A stretch of DNA of 64,000 nt from Paragordius varius (taxonomy: Eukaryota > Nematomorpha). A program made the position numbers and the translations under genes. Position 1 is the first letter of the stretch. The number at the start of each line of letters is the position of its first letter. Below are positions 39,401-50,865 of the stretch, in pieces. Where the stretch lies: contig OZ176054.1 of the NCBI GenBank assembly GCA_964247055.1, positions 2,356,001-2,420,000 of the forward strand, in the 5' to 3' direction. The notes under the pieces were generated by a model. That model was not told the origin of the DNA, did no database searches, and worked only from the letters and a program-made list of their open reading frames with translations.

Positions 39401-42224
39401 GAATTTTGGAAGCATAGTTTTTGGGAGTCTCTTGTATATATTGTAAAAACAGAAAGGACTAAATAATGATTAAACCATTATGACAGGATTGTAAAAGGAA
39501 ATGTTTATGGCATAATTGAATTTAAATGGAGTTTATGTTTTAAATTCAGGGAATATTGCTTCAAAAACCATTTTTTTAATTTAGAAGCGTATTTTAACAT
39601 CGGGTGGCAATACGGGGTCGAAAACAAAGAATGCGTATAATAAATCGCCGCATTTATAATGATAGCCCAGTATTTAAGTCATAGGTTTTCCAATATATCG
39701 CTTCAAAGGAATATTTTGCGCGCCTTTTATTGCAAAAAAGCTTATTATACACAGAACTGGCTACATTAATATCGGGGCATTCATAACACTGTGCCGGCAA
39801 AAATGGGGAATAAAAAATAAAGGTTAATAAATCATATATCATTGGATAGCTAATAACTTCAGGATAATAAATATCGAAAGGATATCCACGGTGGTTAAAA
39901 TACTTGGAAAAAAGCTATCTTAGACAAAATCAAAAAATCGCAAATAGGTCAAATAAAATTAAATACAATAAATGAAAACGTGGCAACAAAATTTGTATAC
40001 TATAGCCTAAGGATATTTCTAAAAGCAAAATATTATTAACAAATATTTTAAAATTTTTCGGATGGTCCTAGAAAGATTTTCAAGGATATAAGTTAAAAAA
40101 TCGCATTTTGACGTGAAATTTAACTTGTTAATACAGTTATTTTAATTAGAAAATTATATATTAACCCTATATATAAAAATCGCACAATATATCGCCTTAA
40201 AAAAATAAGCCCTATATAAAAAAGAAATTTTTCGATAATTTGCACCAAAGCGGAAACTATGTATAAATTTTACAAAACATACGATATATAGTTATAAATA
40301 TTTTTTTATAAAATTCGATTAAAAAAAAATCTATCATCTCGGATTTTTTATTATAAATTTTTTACCAAAAATTAATATATTTTTGGCGCCATTTTTAGGG
40401 CATAACTTCCCCAATTTAAAAACTGAGATATCTTTTTTCTGCATCGATTTGTATGGAAAAGTTATTTATAATATATATTGAATGTTTAAAAATCTATGCA
40501 GCCTCCTTCCGCTTAGATGCAAATTATCGAAAAATTTTCTTTTTTATATAAGGCCAAAATTTTTGTTGAAGGCTATATATTGTGTGAAATCTATATAAAA
40601 AGTTAATATATGATTTTTTTAATAAAAATAAAAATCTTTTACCGTATTAACAAGTTTTTATGATTAAAATTTGACGCCAAATGCAATATTTAGCTTATAT
40701 TCTTAAAAATGTTGCTGGGACCCTCTGAAAATGTGTAAAATCTTTGTTGATAATATTTTGCGTTTTAAATAATCCTTATGCTATATCAACACAAATAAAG
40801 TTTAATTGACACGTTTTTTTCAATTGTATTTAATTTTAGTTGACCTAATATGCGATTTTTTTTAATTTTGCTAGACGCAAAAAATAACTTTTTTTCTATT
40901 ATTTTAACCGCATATATCATTTCCATATTCATTATCCTAAAGCTTTTAACCATCGAATAATACATAATTCATTAACATTTAGTTTTTGTTGCGCACCGTA
41001 TAAGTTTAGAAGCATATAGTATTAAATTTAAATGGGCTCCTTTTCCCAAAAACGCTGCAAACACACGATTTTTGAGGGCTTTTATTAAAAAATATGTATT
41101 TTAGAGGAGTTTACGCCAGAAAAAGATTGGACCATTTATATGAATAAAATAAAAAATGTCTATTAAATAATTTTAACGAGCAGCCCACACGTTTTCTATT
41201 GGATAAAAAGGAGATATGATAATTGGCTTGATCCAAGTATAATCGGTTGCCCTCTCCGGGCCTTAAGTTCTCTGTTTTCTCTTTCACCAACTATAATTGG
41301 TCTTAAAATTTAAAATACACAGTATTTATACAAAATCCTAACTGACAGTGTTTACTCGTGTTACTGAGGAGTCAAGGACGAAACGCGACACACTCACAGT
41401 CATCTTAAAATTTTCGTTTCATAAGCCACCTATTGCTTGATAGGAAGTACTATGACTTCTAATTTCAAAGGTAGGCTAATAACAATAGTATCTATATTAT
41501 GTCGTTATTAAATATGAGTACAAATAATTATACTATTATCCACAATAAATTATGGCTCAATAGTGTCAAAGAGAATCGATAATTGGGTCCATCACCAATA
41601 ATTGACCTTACTTATGATAAATAATATTAAAGACCGAATAATCAAATGCAATTATGATTTTTTTAAAACATCAACGTATCGTTTCTCCATTATTACAAAT
41701 TTAATAAATGCTGAATAAGGCCAGCTTTTCATGAATGGTCAAGAAAAATAATAAATATTCCACTTATATAACTTAATAAAATATATGTATTTGAAAATAG
41801 ATTTATAATTAAAATACTTTTTGTGAAACATCAAACGATTTGGCTTTAACGTTTTCGGTTGGTTTGACGGAAAAAAACTAAAGATTAAAAATATTATACA
41901 AAATCATTGATGGGACCAAAAATTTCGTCAACTTTGCCAATAGCAACTTTATTTTCCAAAAATATGGGTGCATTGAAATAGGGTACTTTTGTGATTATAG
42001 ATTTGCACACTAAATATTCTTCACATGGGAACTCAAATTTACAACATTCTGCAAAATTATATTTAAATATACTAAATTTAAAAAATTAAAAAAATTTTGT
42101 TTAAACAAAATAAAAAAATTAAACCTATAACGCGATCTGGAATTTCATCTTCAACTCGGTTAAAACGGTTTCCACCACCACCACGGCCCCCTCTAAACCC
42201 ACCTCGATTGAAATTTCCTCGCAT
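36457..42224 (-). CDS. GAR1: H/ACA ribonucleoprotein subunit GAR1
   Basis: Four exons (42224-42125, 42048-41900, 41877-41818 and 36678-36457) join to 176 residues. Order: an N-terminal RGG box ([17 protein letters not shown]), then the conserved core ([62 protein letters not shown]), then a C-terminal RGG-rich tail of about 45 residues. GAR1 is one of four core proteins of H/ACA RNPs, with dyskerin, NHP2 and NOP10; they guide pseudouridylation of rRNA and snRNA in the nucleolus and Cajal bodies. Intron 2 is only 22 nt (41878-41899), while intron 3 is 5139 nt and holds three repeat elements. The RGG tail exon is much GC-richer than its surroundings, as glycine/arginine codons require. The start codon lies 19 bp from that of the divergent POPDC gene. 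Confidence 0.97.
36725..36990. mobile_element. Degenerate MITE, reverse-oriented relative of 17441-17770
   Basis: The left arm has CACTCTTAAACATTACAAATTACCCT-like subterminal units (in three pieces), the right arm TTGAATTT and GAACTGTTCAAG. The interior aligns with the interior of 17441-17770 on the opposite strand, around TGGCATAGTTTAT and ACTCATTATT. It lies in intron 3 of GAR1. Confidence 0.6.
37202..38632. mobile_element. Foldback DNA element with long arms ending in 21-bp tandem repeats
   Basis: Two inverted arms of about 430-460 bp (left from 37202, right to 38632) face each other. The outer part of each arm is an array of about eight 21-bp units of the form TGGGAAAACGTTTCGATTGAC. The inner arm sequence matches with few differences through TTATCATCAAAAATAAAACC, AATAAGTCATTAATGA and ATCGATGGTTCGC. 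Outer ends are TACCATTTCCCAG / CTGGGAAATGGTA beside TA, as for elements with TA target duplications. The loop (about 37650-38170) contains an AAGGGTGTCCAACTAAATG start, like the hAT elements elsewhere here, so another element probably inserted inside. No transposase is seen. It lies in GAR1 intron 3. Confidence 0.85.
39840..40960. repeat. Imperfect palindrome of about 1.1 kb
   Basis: The left arm (about 39840-40265) and right arm (about 40490-40960) are inverted copies with roughly 75-80 percent identity by eye. Matching landmarks include TTTTTCGATAATTTGCA with AAGCGGAA, TATATAAAAAAGAAA, the CAAAATATTAT / ATAATATTTTG pair, AACTTGTTAATAC, and AAAATTAAATACAAT. The loop of about 225 bp is not repeated. 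Transcribed as part of GAR1 intron 3, it would form a long hairpin. It may be a foldback transposon; terminal duplications were not found. Confidence 0.85.
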
Positions 42225-42243
42225 GCTTACCAAACTTTAAAAT
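42225..42243. promoter_or_regulatory. 19-bp interval between divergent GAR1 and POPDC start codons
   Basis: The GAR1 ATG (42224, minus) and the first POPDC ATG (42244, plus) are back to back, with CTTACCAAACTTTAAA-type sequence between. If POPDC starts at its second in-frame ATG (42286) the gap is 61 bp. Either way the promoters must overlap the neighbour's coding exon or lie within a handful of bases. Confidence 0.6.
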
Positions 42244-44379
42244 GTGAATTTCTGTTTAAAATTTTTAAAATATATATTTGGAGATATGACTGCTCAACAT
42301 ATTTTGTATCAATTATCGAACATCTTTCTTATCATTGCTTTTATTTTGCCAATAAATGTTAAGGAGCACAAAATTGAACCGTTTACTAAAGGCTGCTTAC
42401 TTATAGGTTTGTTATATAATTATTATATATAGGGTATTTAATTCAATGTTTTTGGTCTTGGAATATTGTTTGTTCTTCTGTCCTTTTTAGTTGGAGCTTT
42501 ATATTTGTCATTGTAAATTTAGCTCAGCTCTTATATACCAGTAATATAACATCGCCTATCGATCTGGGTACCGAGTTGACACATTTCTATAAAAAATATT
42601 TTTTACCATTTAAGGTATATAAAATTTGATTTTAGGTAAATAAATTTGTTTTTGAGAAATTTGTGGCAAAATCAAGCTCGTATAAAATGTATAAAGGTGA
42701 ATTATACGGTTTGGGTAATTACAGCTATAATGATGGAATATCACTTTTAATTAAAGGAAGGTATTGATCTGAGAATATTTTTTTAGAATATCAGTTTTCA
42801 ATGGTAAAAATTTTCTCTATCACATATATCCAATGGAATTTATCGACTCATTTGAATATAGTGCTAATAAGTGCATGGCAAACGAGCGAATTCAGGTATA
42901 ATTGGGTAGTTTAGATATTTTTTGCTTCTATTTTTATGAGATATTTATCTTTTAAATTATAAAACAAAAGTCTGTTTTTATAGCATCCACTGTGTGTAAA
43001 ATATTCAGGTATATTTATAATTATTGTAGACGATTAAATTCAATCCGAAACAAATTTTATTAGTTTAAATGAGTTTTTTAAGCAGACAGAAGTCATTGTT
43101 AACCATTATTTTAATTTGAAAGTTGGAAATTTTTACAATTAATTATTTTAGATTTTAAGGTATTGTTTTTTCAGGGGTCGGAACTGGAGACGAATTATAG
43201 ATCTTAAACAATACTTGAAAGATAGTTCTGGTTCTTTGATTCAATTTAAATAATGTTTTTTATCGATTGAATTTTGTTTCCAAGATTTAAAAAAATTATA
43301 ATGATTTTATAACGGTTGAATTTTAGAAACACAGTATTTTACATCAATGTCGGGACTATAAAGAAGCAGAGGTGGAATAATAGGCCCTTTTTATATAATG
43401 CCTTGTCTTTATTAAGCAATTTAACTTTTTTTTGGTTTTATAATTTGAGTATGAATGCGGATGAATTGTTTAACTAAACTATTGAAACAGATAGCAGCAG
43501 CGATTTATGTAGAAATTTCTTTGCAACTTTTAGAAGCTCTGATATAAATGTTTTTATTTTTATTGACATTTAAATTGCTCACTTGTTTGGACTATTTTTA
43601 TTATTTTTTATGGCATTTGTATACTCTATTTTTTTCGAATTTGGAAAACCTGTGTTATTTACTTTGCCTAAAGATATGTAAATGGGTTTGACACTTTGCA
43701 CTCTATATTATAGTTTGTAAAGGGTAAAATATAAAATAGCAATAATTATAAATTATTTATTTTATTGCTGAAACTACAATGTTTTACAAAGATTTGCAAT
43801 AGTTAGTAAATAGGTTGCCATCACAACATGTAAAATTAATTTTCATTTTTTTTTTCAAATATCTAGTTAAGCTTTTTTGCTACTCAAAGCCACACTGAAT
43901 ACGTTTATTGGGATCATAAAACTTTGCAGTTGTTTTTGGCGGAACACAATGAATTTAGGAATGTCTTTAATTTGGTTATTTCACAGGACATACTTGGGAA
44001 ATTGCAAAACGTAATCATTCAACAACAAAATGGAACAAGCAACATTCCATTGCTTGATTTACCAAAAGAATTGCAATTGAAACATTTAACCACTGCTCTG
44101 TTGTTAAACAACGCGCCTAAAATCTCACCCAATATGCATTTTAAAAAGTTCAATGGAACCAAAATTAAACTCATTCATGACGCCGCATTTAATAATTACT
44201 TTTGTCAACAAAAATTTGCATCCAAAGGCGATAAAAATATTTTTAGAACCGACACTGCTGATGCAAATATAGGACCAGCTACAGAATTTACATACGCTGA
44301 CTTACTTGAGATGCGCAAAACATTGCGATTCATAACATATTGTCGCAATAATTTGATTGCAAATGCCGAATTTATTTAA
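42244..44379 (+). CDS. Popeye domain-containing protein (POPDC/BVES family)
   Basis: Five exons (42244-42406, 42433-42614, 42636-42760, 42787-42895 and 43867-44379) give 363 residues, close to human BVES at 360. Three N-terminal membrane helices come first (ILYQLSNIFLIIAFILPI, GCLLIGYLIQCFWSW, FIFVIVNLAQLLY). The Popeye domain follows, a cAMP-binding fold: ELTHFYKKYFLPFKV, ISLLIKGRISVFNGKNFLYH, IYPMEFIDSFEY (residues 171-181) and RIQLSFFAT. FIDSFEY corresponds to the FIDSPEW phosphate-binding motif; the second part (FQVS/T type) is split by intron 4. The C-terminal tail from about residue 235 is not conserved. Family members are plasma-membrane cAMP effectors in muscle and epithelia. Introns 1-3 are 26, 21 and 26 nt, intron 4 is 971 nt. 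An AATAAA lies at 44485. The start could instead be the ATG at 42286. Confidence 0.9.
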
Positions 44380-46405
44380 TGTATGTTGAGAATTTTAGTT
44401 GTAAAAATATAAATTTTTATTTAATGTCACGCTTTAGCTTTTGGCTTTTGTGTTTTATCCTAAAATGTGCAATATATGTGACGTAATAAATAGTATTATT
44501 TATGATGTAAAACACGGAAAAATATTGCGTGTTTCAAATGATATTTCTGCGCCCACTCTTATGTCATGTGAATTCCTTTAACAATTATAAAGTCATAGAT
44601 TTAAACCTTAATTTTAGACGATTTTAAACGTTAAAATTTTTAAAAATCCGATAAAATAAGAAAGGGCATAGGCAAATACATTAATGTAAAATCTCACTTC
44701 TAATGATGTTTATAAATTTATCACGTCAAGTTAATAAAATTTTATAATTTAATATATAAATACTAGTAAATTTAAGGACTGCCTCAATTAGATTTTACAT
44801 AGTATTAATTATGTTAACTTTTATGAATATCAAATAAAGAACTTTACCAAGATAATTCTATTTGTTAATATTGTCAACGAGAACGAATATTTTATGTTAA
44901 AATTTAATCGTATTATTATTTTCTTTTGTTTTAGTTAATCCATTGAAAAAGATACTCTCGTGTATCGAAAATTTTGGATATGGTTTGAATTTAATAATTC
45001 TATTTGGTTGTCACACTTTGTGGTATTTAATTTAAGGTGATAATAATCAAAATTTATTGATTGATAATTTACGTACTATGATATGATAACAAAAATAATA
45101 TTTAGTTCTCGAATGAACTTCGTGGTAGATGTGAATAACCAAAACTCCTTTTGAACAATATTAATTTAAAATAGTTTTGAAAGTTAAAATTTTTTTATAT
45201 TCATTTTTGGATTAATAAGCTTTGCGTTCTTACTACAAATACCATTATATATGGATGAAAAAGGACAGTCGATAGGTTTTTGTAGTTTAAAGTACATGGG
45301 GTTAAGTGGCCTTTATTCAAAGTAATGATTCTTTTTAAAATTTTAAGTCTTAAAAGTTAGGAAAATTCAATATTTTACACACTTATGCAATTCATGTATG
45401 TATAAAATAATTTATGATTTAGCCTTAGAGAGGTATAATTCTCAAAATGATTGTTAAAAATTATATTGCGTATAATTGCATTTATTTGGCTTTTATGCCG
45501 TTTATTCTCTTTCAGATAGAGGAACACATCTGCCAAACTATGGGGCATATATATATATATGGTCCGCTGAGCTGACTCAAATTAAGCTGGCTAAAAATAT
45601 TTTTATAACCGTATTGTCCTTTTACTTTATTAGTTCAAAGATTATTAAAAATTTTAAAGACACAAATTTGGTGGTTAAAAGTTTTCCTATTTCAAATTTC
45701 GAACCATCAAACATCAAGCGATTAACTTGAGTAATATTTGCACATTTCCTTATGCATTATGTTACAATATTAAATTAACCGTATAGTAAAAGTAGTTTTA
45801 ATTTATATATTCCAACTAGATAAAATAAAAGTCTAATTGGTTAAATGTTAAACTCACATCTAGTTTTCATATCGCAAAAATAATAAAAATGCTAGAATCT
45901 TGATGACTATTATAAAACTTGTGCGGGGAAATCTAAAGACAAACTTTTTTTAAAGACAACGTTTTTAAATCTTATTTTTTTCCTATATAAATTATTTAAT
46001 TACAAAATGTATAATTGGTTGTATTACAAATTTACATCTCTATTTCATACTTTGCAGTTTAAAACAATACCTTATTTAATAAACAAGTTTAAAACAATTA
46101 TAACGGTCTTTTGAAATATTTTTTGTGTTTTTATTTTGTATGCCTGTATAATTTCAATTTTCACTGTTTTTGTCTAGTACAGTTTTAATCATCAATCATG
46201 TCTATTAAAAGGCGCAAAACAAAATATTTTTCTTGTTTCAAGGACCGTACACCATATTATGTCGAGAAAAAATTTATAGCTATCTGACACATTAGAACTT
46301 TATATTTCAAATATGTACAACACAAAAATTAATAAATAATTTAGGGCGACAAAAAACACTTTTAGGGCCGCTTAAATACCACTGGTTTGAAGAGATACAT
46401 CAAAT
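44380..46405. other. Convergent intergenic region
   Basis: This is the 3' flank shared by the POPDC gene (+) and the GPCR gene (-). An 84-codon open frame at 45476-45730 (+) has no recognisable similarity and no splice partners. Otherwise AT-rich sequence with nothing I can support. Confidence 0.6.
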
Positions 46406-47743
46406 TTATTTTGGCAAAATAATTTTGATTTCTGACATAACGCGCATCATACATATTTTGAGTAACGTTTGGTAATATTTGCAGCAATTATACACATGAG
46501 TTCGATAGATGCGATTGAATGTTACATTAACGTAAAATGTTATGCTAAAGAAAAAGTATTGTAACATACTCAACACCACGTACAAATCATTGACAACCAC
46601 GACATTGTAATGGAGTAGGAAATAATCTATCCCAAGCTCCATCACACTTATAGGCAGTAAAAACAGGATAAATTGCATAAGTAAAATGTAGATTGTTCGA
46701 GTATGTTGACACATTTCTTGATTCCGTCTATTGTAACTTCTTTGCGTAACGGTTGCTCGTTGATTTTCCATGTTTGATATTGTGACTACGGTCGAAGTAT
46801 TTGTATGTTCTTTACTAGTTTTTCCCTGTTTTGCCTCATTAAATTTTACGCGCCATGTGGTAAATCTATTTCGATTATTACGTGTAGTTGTCGATTGGAG
46901 CATATTCTTTTTGTGCCTATCTGGTAGGGAAATGGAAGTTATACGACGCGTTCTCCGACACTCATAAAATAGATGTAATCGTTTACTTCTCACATAAATT
47001 TTTATGGCTACCAAAACTATGACAGGGAATATGTTGACCAACAATTCTCTACATGTTTGATAAGCTACCCAAAGTCTCCAAATACGCTTACTGTCGGGTT
47101 TAAAAACTTTTTGCGTATAAATTATGATGGTGGCTGTGTCGTTTGAGGCACGGTCTATGAACCTTAATTTAATTGCCCCATCATAGTAGGTGGGATAGGT
47201 GGTTGCATTTGGAGGTAACGTAATTTGATAATTGTAGAACCAGTTATAAATTGGTATATGCCAAATGGCACAATATATGACGGATATAATCAAATATATT
47301 ACGACTGTTTTCCTCGTTAATATCTTGTCAACTCTCGTAGGTTTTAACACGACAATCAATTGACTCCCAAAAAAGAGGAAAAATATGGAAAATGTAAAAC
47401 TCATGAACCATTTCGTAAACATGTAATGTATGTGTGAAAGGTAAAAGGTCCAACCCCAACCATTCCACACAGTGCGACAGCACAGACCCGAAGTATAGGT
47501 TCGTAAAATAGGAATCGGTATTTGCATCAGTACTACGCCAATACTTAGGGCATGAAACAAGGATAGAAGCACGTAATTTAATTGAATGTAACGGGGTAAC
47601 CCGCGACGTTTTATGAACCGTTTATATATGGTGATGTTAAAAAGGATAGCTAGAGCATTCCCAAAAATTCCGATGGCTAGAATCGCGTATGCTGAGATAA
47701 GATTAAAGGGGGCAAGGTCATACGATGTCCTTTCCTCCGCCAT
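46406..47743 (-). CDS. Orphan rhodopsin-like GPCR with altered signature motifs
   Basis: A single 445-codon coding exon. Seven membrane helices can be traced. TM1 is ISAYAILAIGIFGNALAIL, with the GN motif. TM2 is near LNYVLLSLFHALSIGVVLM. TM3 is near FMSFTFSIFFLFFGSQLIVV. TM4 is VIYLIISVIYCAIW. TM5 is ELLVNIFPVIVLVAIKIYV, with the usual proline. TM6 is IYILLMQFILFLLPISVM, with the LLP proline. TM7 is VVLSMLQYFFFSITFYVNV. The overall pattern resembles peptide-type (FMRFamide-receptor-like) family A receptors. The DRY position reads SQL, the TM2 aspartate is absent, and NPxxY is replaced by NVTFN, so signalling may be altered. Two N-glycosylation sites (NAT, NDT) lie in extracellular loop 2. 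A TTACAG acceptor ends three bases before the ATG, implying a 5'-UTR intron or leader trans-splicing. Ligand unknown; a flatworm-specific orphan family is one possibility. Confidence 0.8.
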   Translation of the reverse strand: MAEERTSYDLAPFNLISAYAILAIGIFGNALAILFNITIYKRFIKRRGLPRYIQLNYVLLSLFHALSIGVVLMQIPIPILRTYTSGLCCRTVWNGWGWTFYLSHIHYMFTKWFMSFTFSIFFLFFGSQLIVVLKPTRVDKILTRKTVVIYLIISVIYCAIWHIPIYNWFYNYQITLPPNATTYPTYYDGAIKLRFIDRASNDTATIIIYTQKVFKPDSKRIWRLWVAYQTCRELLVNIFPVIVLVAIKIYVRSKRLHLFYECRRTRRITSISLPDRHKKNMLQSTTTRNNRNRFTTWRVKFNEAKQGKTSKEHTNTSTVVTISNMENQRATVTQRSYNRRNQEMCQHTRTIYILLMQFILFLLPISVMELGIDYFLLHYNVVVVNDLYVVLSMLQYFFFSITFYVNVTFNRIYRTHVYNCCKYYQTLLKICMMRVMSEIKIILPK

Positions 47744-50088
47744 CGCCTGTAATTACAATTAAAAATAAAGTATAATTTTTTTATTCATTGAAGGTAGAAA
47801 CAAGAAAAAACTGCTTTTCTCATTAATACATTGTGCTTAAATTCAATAGTTTTCCTATTTCAGCGAAGAAATATAATATACTAATTTGCCTGTAACAGCC
47901 ATATCTATTCTCTTTCCAAGTATATCGTGATTAAAATAAAATGATTTTTATTATATTACAATTAAAATCCTACGTATTGTATATGATGATATAAATGTTC
48001 ATAAATAATTAATGGAGGAAAAAAATTTATTATAGTATAAACTACCCAATATAAAGATAAAGAAAATTACGACATATTCTTTGTAAGTAATATTTTATGA
48101 ATATCAGTCTATTTTTAACTACATAAAGATGGCAATAATAAAATACTGTAAGACTTATGATTGTATAGTTAAAATATATATATTTTCTAACTTTTGTGGG
48201 CGATAAATCTTTATATAAAGTATAATATGGTATAATATTTAAAAAATGTTATCGAAAAAAATTCATACATGTATTTTATATAGACTTAGGTCTAATTAAT
48301 GCAGATTCGATAATCAAATAATTATATTAAAAGGCAATATAATCGATTTAAACAGTTTTATAATTAATTGTCAAAAATTTGTTTAAAGGAAAGTGTGTGT
48401 TGATATATTGTGGAATCGAATGGGTGTGATTTTCAAGTTTTCTATTAAAATGTAGAAATCTCTAACATCATATGTGAACTGTTTTTATCTTGCTTAATAG
48501 CATAATTAATGCTTCTACCGAGCTAACAAAACAAGCAGAGGAATTCAAAAATTTAAAGCATGTGTCTTTTTTCACAAAATATTTTGATGTCATATTCGAT
48601 ATTTTTGCATTTATTTTAAGATATGGTTCATTTTATTGGGATTTGAGATGTGATACTCTTAGAGTAGAAATCATATAGTAAAGTGATCGTAAAATGTATC
48701 AATATTTGCATCATGCTTTTGCTGTTCAGCCTTAAGAGTGACGTAAGAAAGTTATTAGCAATTCGATGGCATTTACTCCATATCAAAAAAAACAAAATTT
48801 GCACCATTGATGCTAAATAATTTTTTTGGTTGAAGAAAAAATCTAATATTGTTTTGCTTTTAGTAGTTTATGATAGATTTTAGTGATATTTTTTGGAATA
48901 ATTCTTTATTCAGCAAAATTATGAATTTTTACTATTTTCATGGAGCAGTTGTCATAAGATGGTAAGGATTTCCCTATATAATTCAAGCCCCAAAACCAAA
49001 AGTATTATGATAATCTTGATATATTTTCCCCCGGAATATATATTTCAATAGATTTTAACTTCCAATTTTACCCGGTGCTAGCACTTAATTTTTACAAATT
49101 TTAGGTTAAGATATTATTTGCCCAAAGCGTAAATTTGAGATCAGGGATGTCCAACAGGCCGGCAAAAAATTTAAGAAATCGTTAATTCGTGAATATATGT
49201 TCACCTAATCTTATTAAAATTGGTTTTAAAACAAATTTTCTAACTAAATCCATCGAATTGGCAACGAACCAGAAGAAATTGTTATATTGTGTTTGCGTTT
49301 TAGAGTCTATTCAATGAATTAAATAATTCCTGTATATTTTCGAATACGGCCCTCTTGAGTAAAAATGCAGCCTACAAAGCCATTTGTATTGGGTCATGAT
49401 TTAAACTACGTGACTTTTTGGGATATTCATATTTAAAAGCTATTGGAGGTTTAAATATCTTAAAAGGTATTTAAAATGTTAAGCTTAAATCAAAAATATG
49501 CTTTCTTTAGCCTTTTAGGCGCATTATACTTTTCGAAAATGTAAAAAACCGTAATTTCAAACTTTTTTCAAGCCATTTCTATAATTTTGTTAAATCGCTG
49601 ACAGGCAAATAAATGTATATTATGGTTAGAAATAATTTTTAACTTTCATGTTACATTACCAGCAAAAACATATATTTTATAATATGAGTGGTTCGTTTCA
49701 ATCATGTTTTGGTGTCCAGATTTCAGACTCTAGATGTCACATAACTGTAAAAATTAAAACTTTGATGCTTAAATTTTAACAACGACTATTAAAACTGTAT
49801 TTTTTTACAAGATTGAGCTCTGGGAAATAAAACTAACTAAGTAAACTAGGACAATAAAAATTTAAAAATGATGTCATAAGTACTTTAAATGTATAGTAGA
49901 GTTAAATTTGAAATGGTTGTGCAGAAATGTTAAAAGGTTATAGTGGTTATCATCTTATTATACATGGTATAGAAATATTTTTTACTTATTATTAAGGATT
50001 TTAATTCTATTTATGTTTGAAATTAACTAATATATTTATTATTTATAGTTGTATAAATCATATGTTAACAATTATGGTGTAAATCAGC
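47744..50088. other. Divergent intergenic region with one orphan open frame and a hAT-like MITE
   Basis: This lies between the GPCR (-) and mitochondrial L10 (+). A 62-codon frame at 48490-48678 (+) begins protein-like (NASTELTKQAEEFKNLKHVSFFTKYFDVIF), here only noted as a possible lone exon (first half convincing, second not); no partner exons were found. The element at 49142-49398 is listed separately. The rest is AT-rich. Confidence 0.45.
49142..49398. mobile_element. hAT-related MITE
   Basis: It starts CAGGGATGTCCAACAGGCCG and ends ACAAAGCCATTTGTATTGGG with TCATG. Both resemble the ends of the larger element at 32294-35343 and of 27228-27507. No clear 8-bp duplication is left, so the copy is old. 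Confidence 0.55.
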
Positions 50089-50865
50089 ATGTCTTTTTAT
50101 TTGATTGTAAGAAAAACTGATTTTTTATATAAAAATTTGGTTGGCAGCATTCGAAACAGAACCAGGATTAATGATCCATATCCACGACCCAGTCATTTTC
50201 TACGGAGAAAATTAGAAGTTGCTACACAACCATTTTATCCTCCAGATGATAGACCACAGAGCGAAAAATGTTTAAATTTAAGAAAAATTAATTTGATTTA
50301 CGAAGAAAATATAAAACACAATAAACCATTTGATCTTTCCCAAATAAACTATTTAAATTATGTCGCCCGGCTTTGGCAAAAATATTTTGCCAATGCTAGT
50401 TACATTTGCTTTTTCCAATTACTCCCATATCTTAAAGGCTCCTTTTTCAGACTAAGAGTTGAACTTAGGAAAAACGATTTTGTGTATCTAACCCTAAATT
50501 ACAAAGTTATGCAAATGGCTTTTACCGGGACAAAATTCAAAAATATCATTGGATTATGTAACGCTCCTACATCTTGTTTTGTATTGAGTAAAGAAACAAA
50601 TCCATCAGTGGACCTAAAAATTATCGGAGAAATATTATCTAAACATAATTTTATCCTACCTCTTGCACATTTTATGGACAATCAAATACTTTCAGCCAAA
50701 GAATTTTCTCAAATTTTGCAATTGAACAACCTTAAAGAAGCCCATTGTATGTTAGGTAAAACATTAAACACAATACCGCCATTAATAACAAACACAATTA
50801 CCCGCCCTGGGCAACAATTATATGATAGTTTAGAAAATCATAAAAATTGTTTAACTGTAAAATAA
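50089..50865 (+). CDS. MRPL10: Mitochondrial large-subunit ribosomal protein uL10m (MRPL10)
   Basis: An intronless 258-codon frame, close to human MRPL10 (261). The N-terminus is basic and poor in acid, as for a mitochondrial import signal. Then come the PSHFLRRKLEVATQPFYPP stretch, the L10 core around residues 95-190, and the diagnostic HNFILPLAHFMDNQILSAKE segment (human: PFLPLLGGCIDDTILSRQ). It ends with NTITRPGQQLYDSLENH. The protein forms the base of the mitoribosomal L7/L12 stalk and acts in the mitochondrial matrix. AATAAA overlaps the stop codon (AAATAAATG), so the 3' UTR is probably very short. The gene is convergent with eIF2A, whose stop lies 1 kb away. Confidence 0.85.
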   Translation: MSFYLIVRKTDFLYKNLVGSIRNRTRINDPYPRPSHFLRRKLEVATQPFYPPDDRPQSEKCLNLRKINLIYEENIKHNKPFDLSQINYLNYVARLWQKYFANASYICFFQLLPYLKGSFFRLRVELRKNDFVYLTLNYKVMQMAFTGTKFKNIIGLCNAPTSCFVLSKETNPSVDLKIIGEILSKHNFILPLAHFMDNQILSAKEFSQILQLNNLKEAHCMLGKTLNTIPPLITNTITRPGQQLYDSLENHKNCLTVK

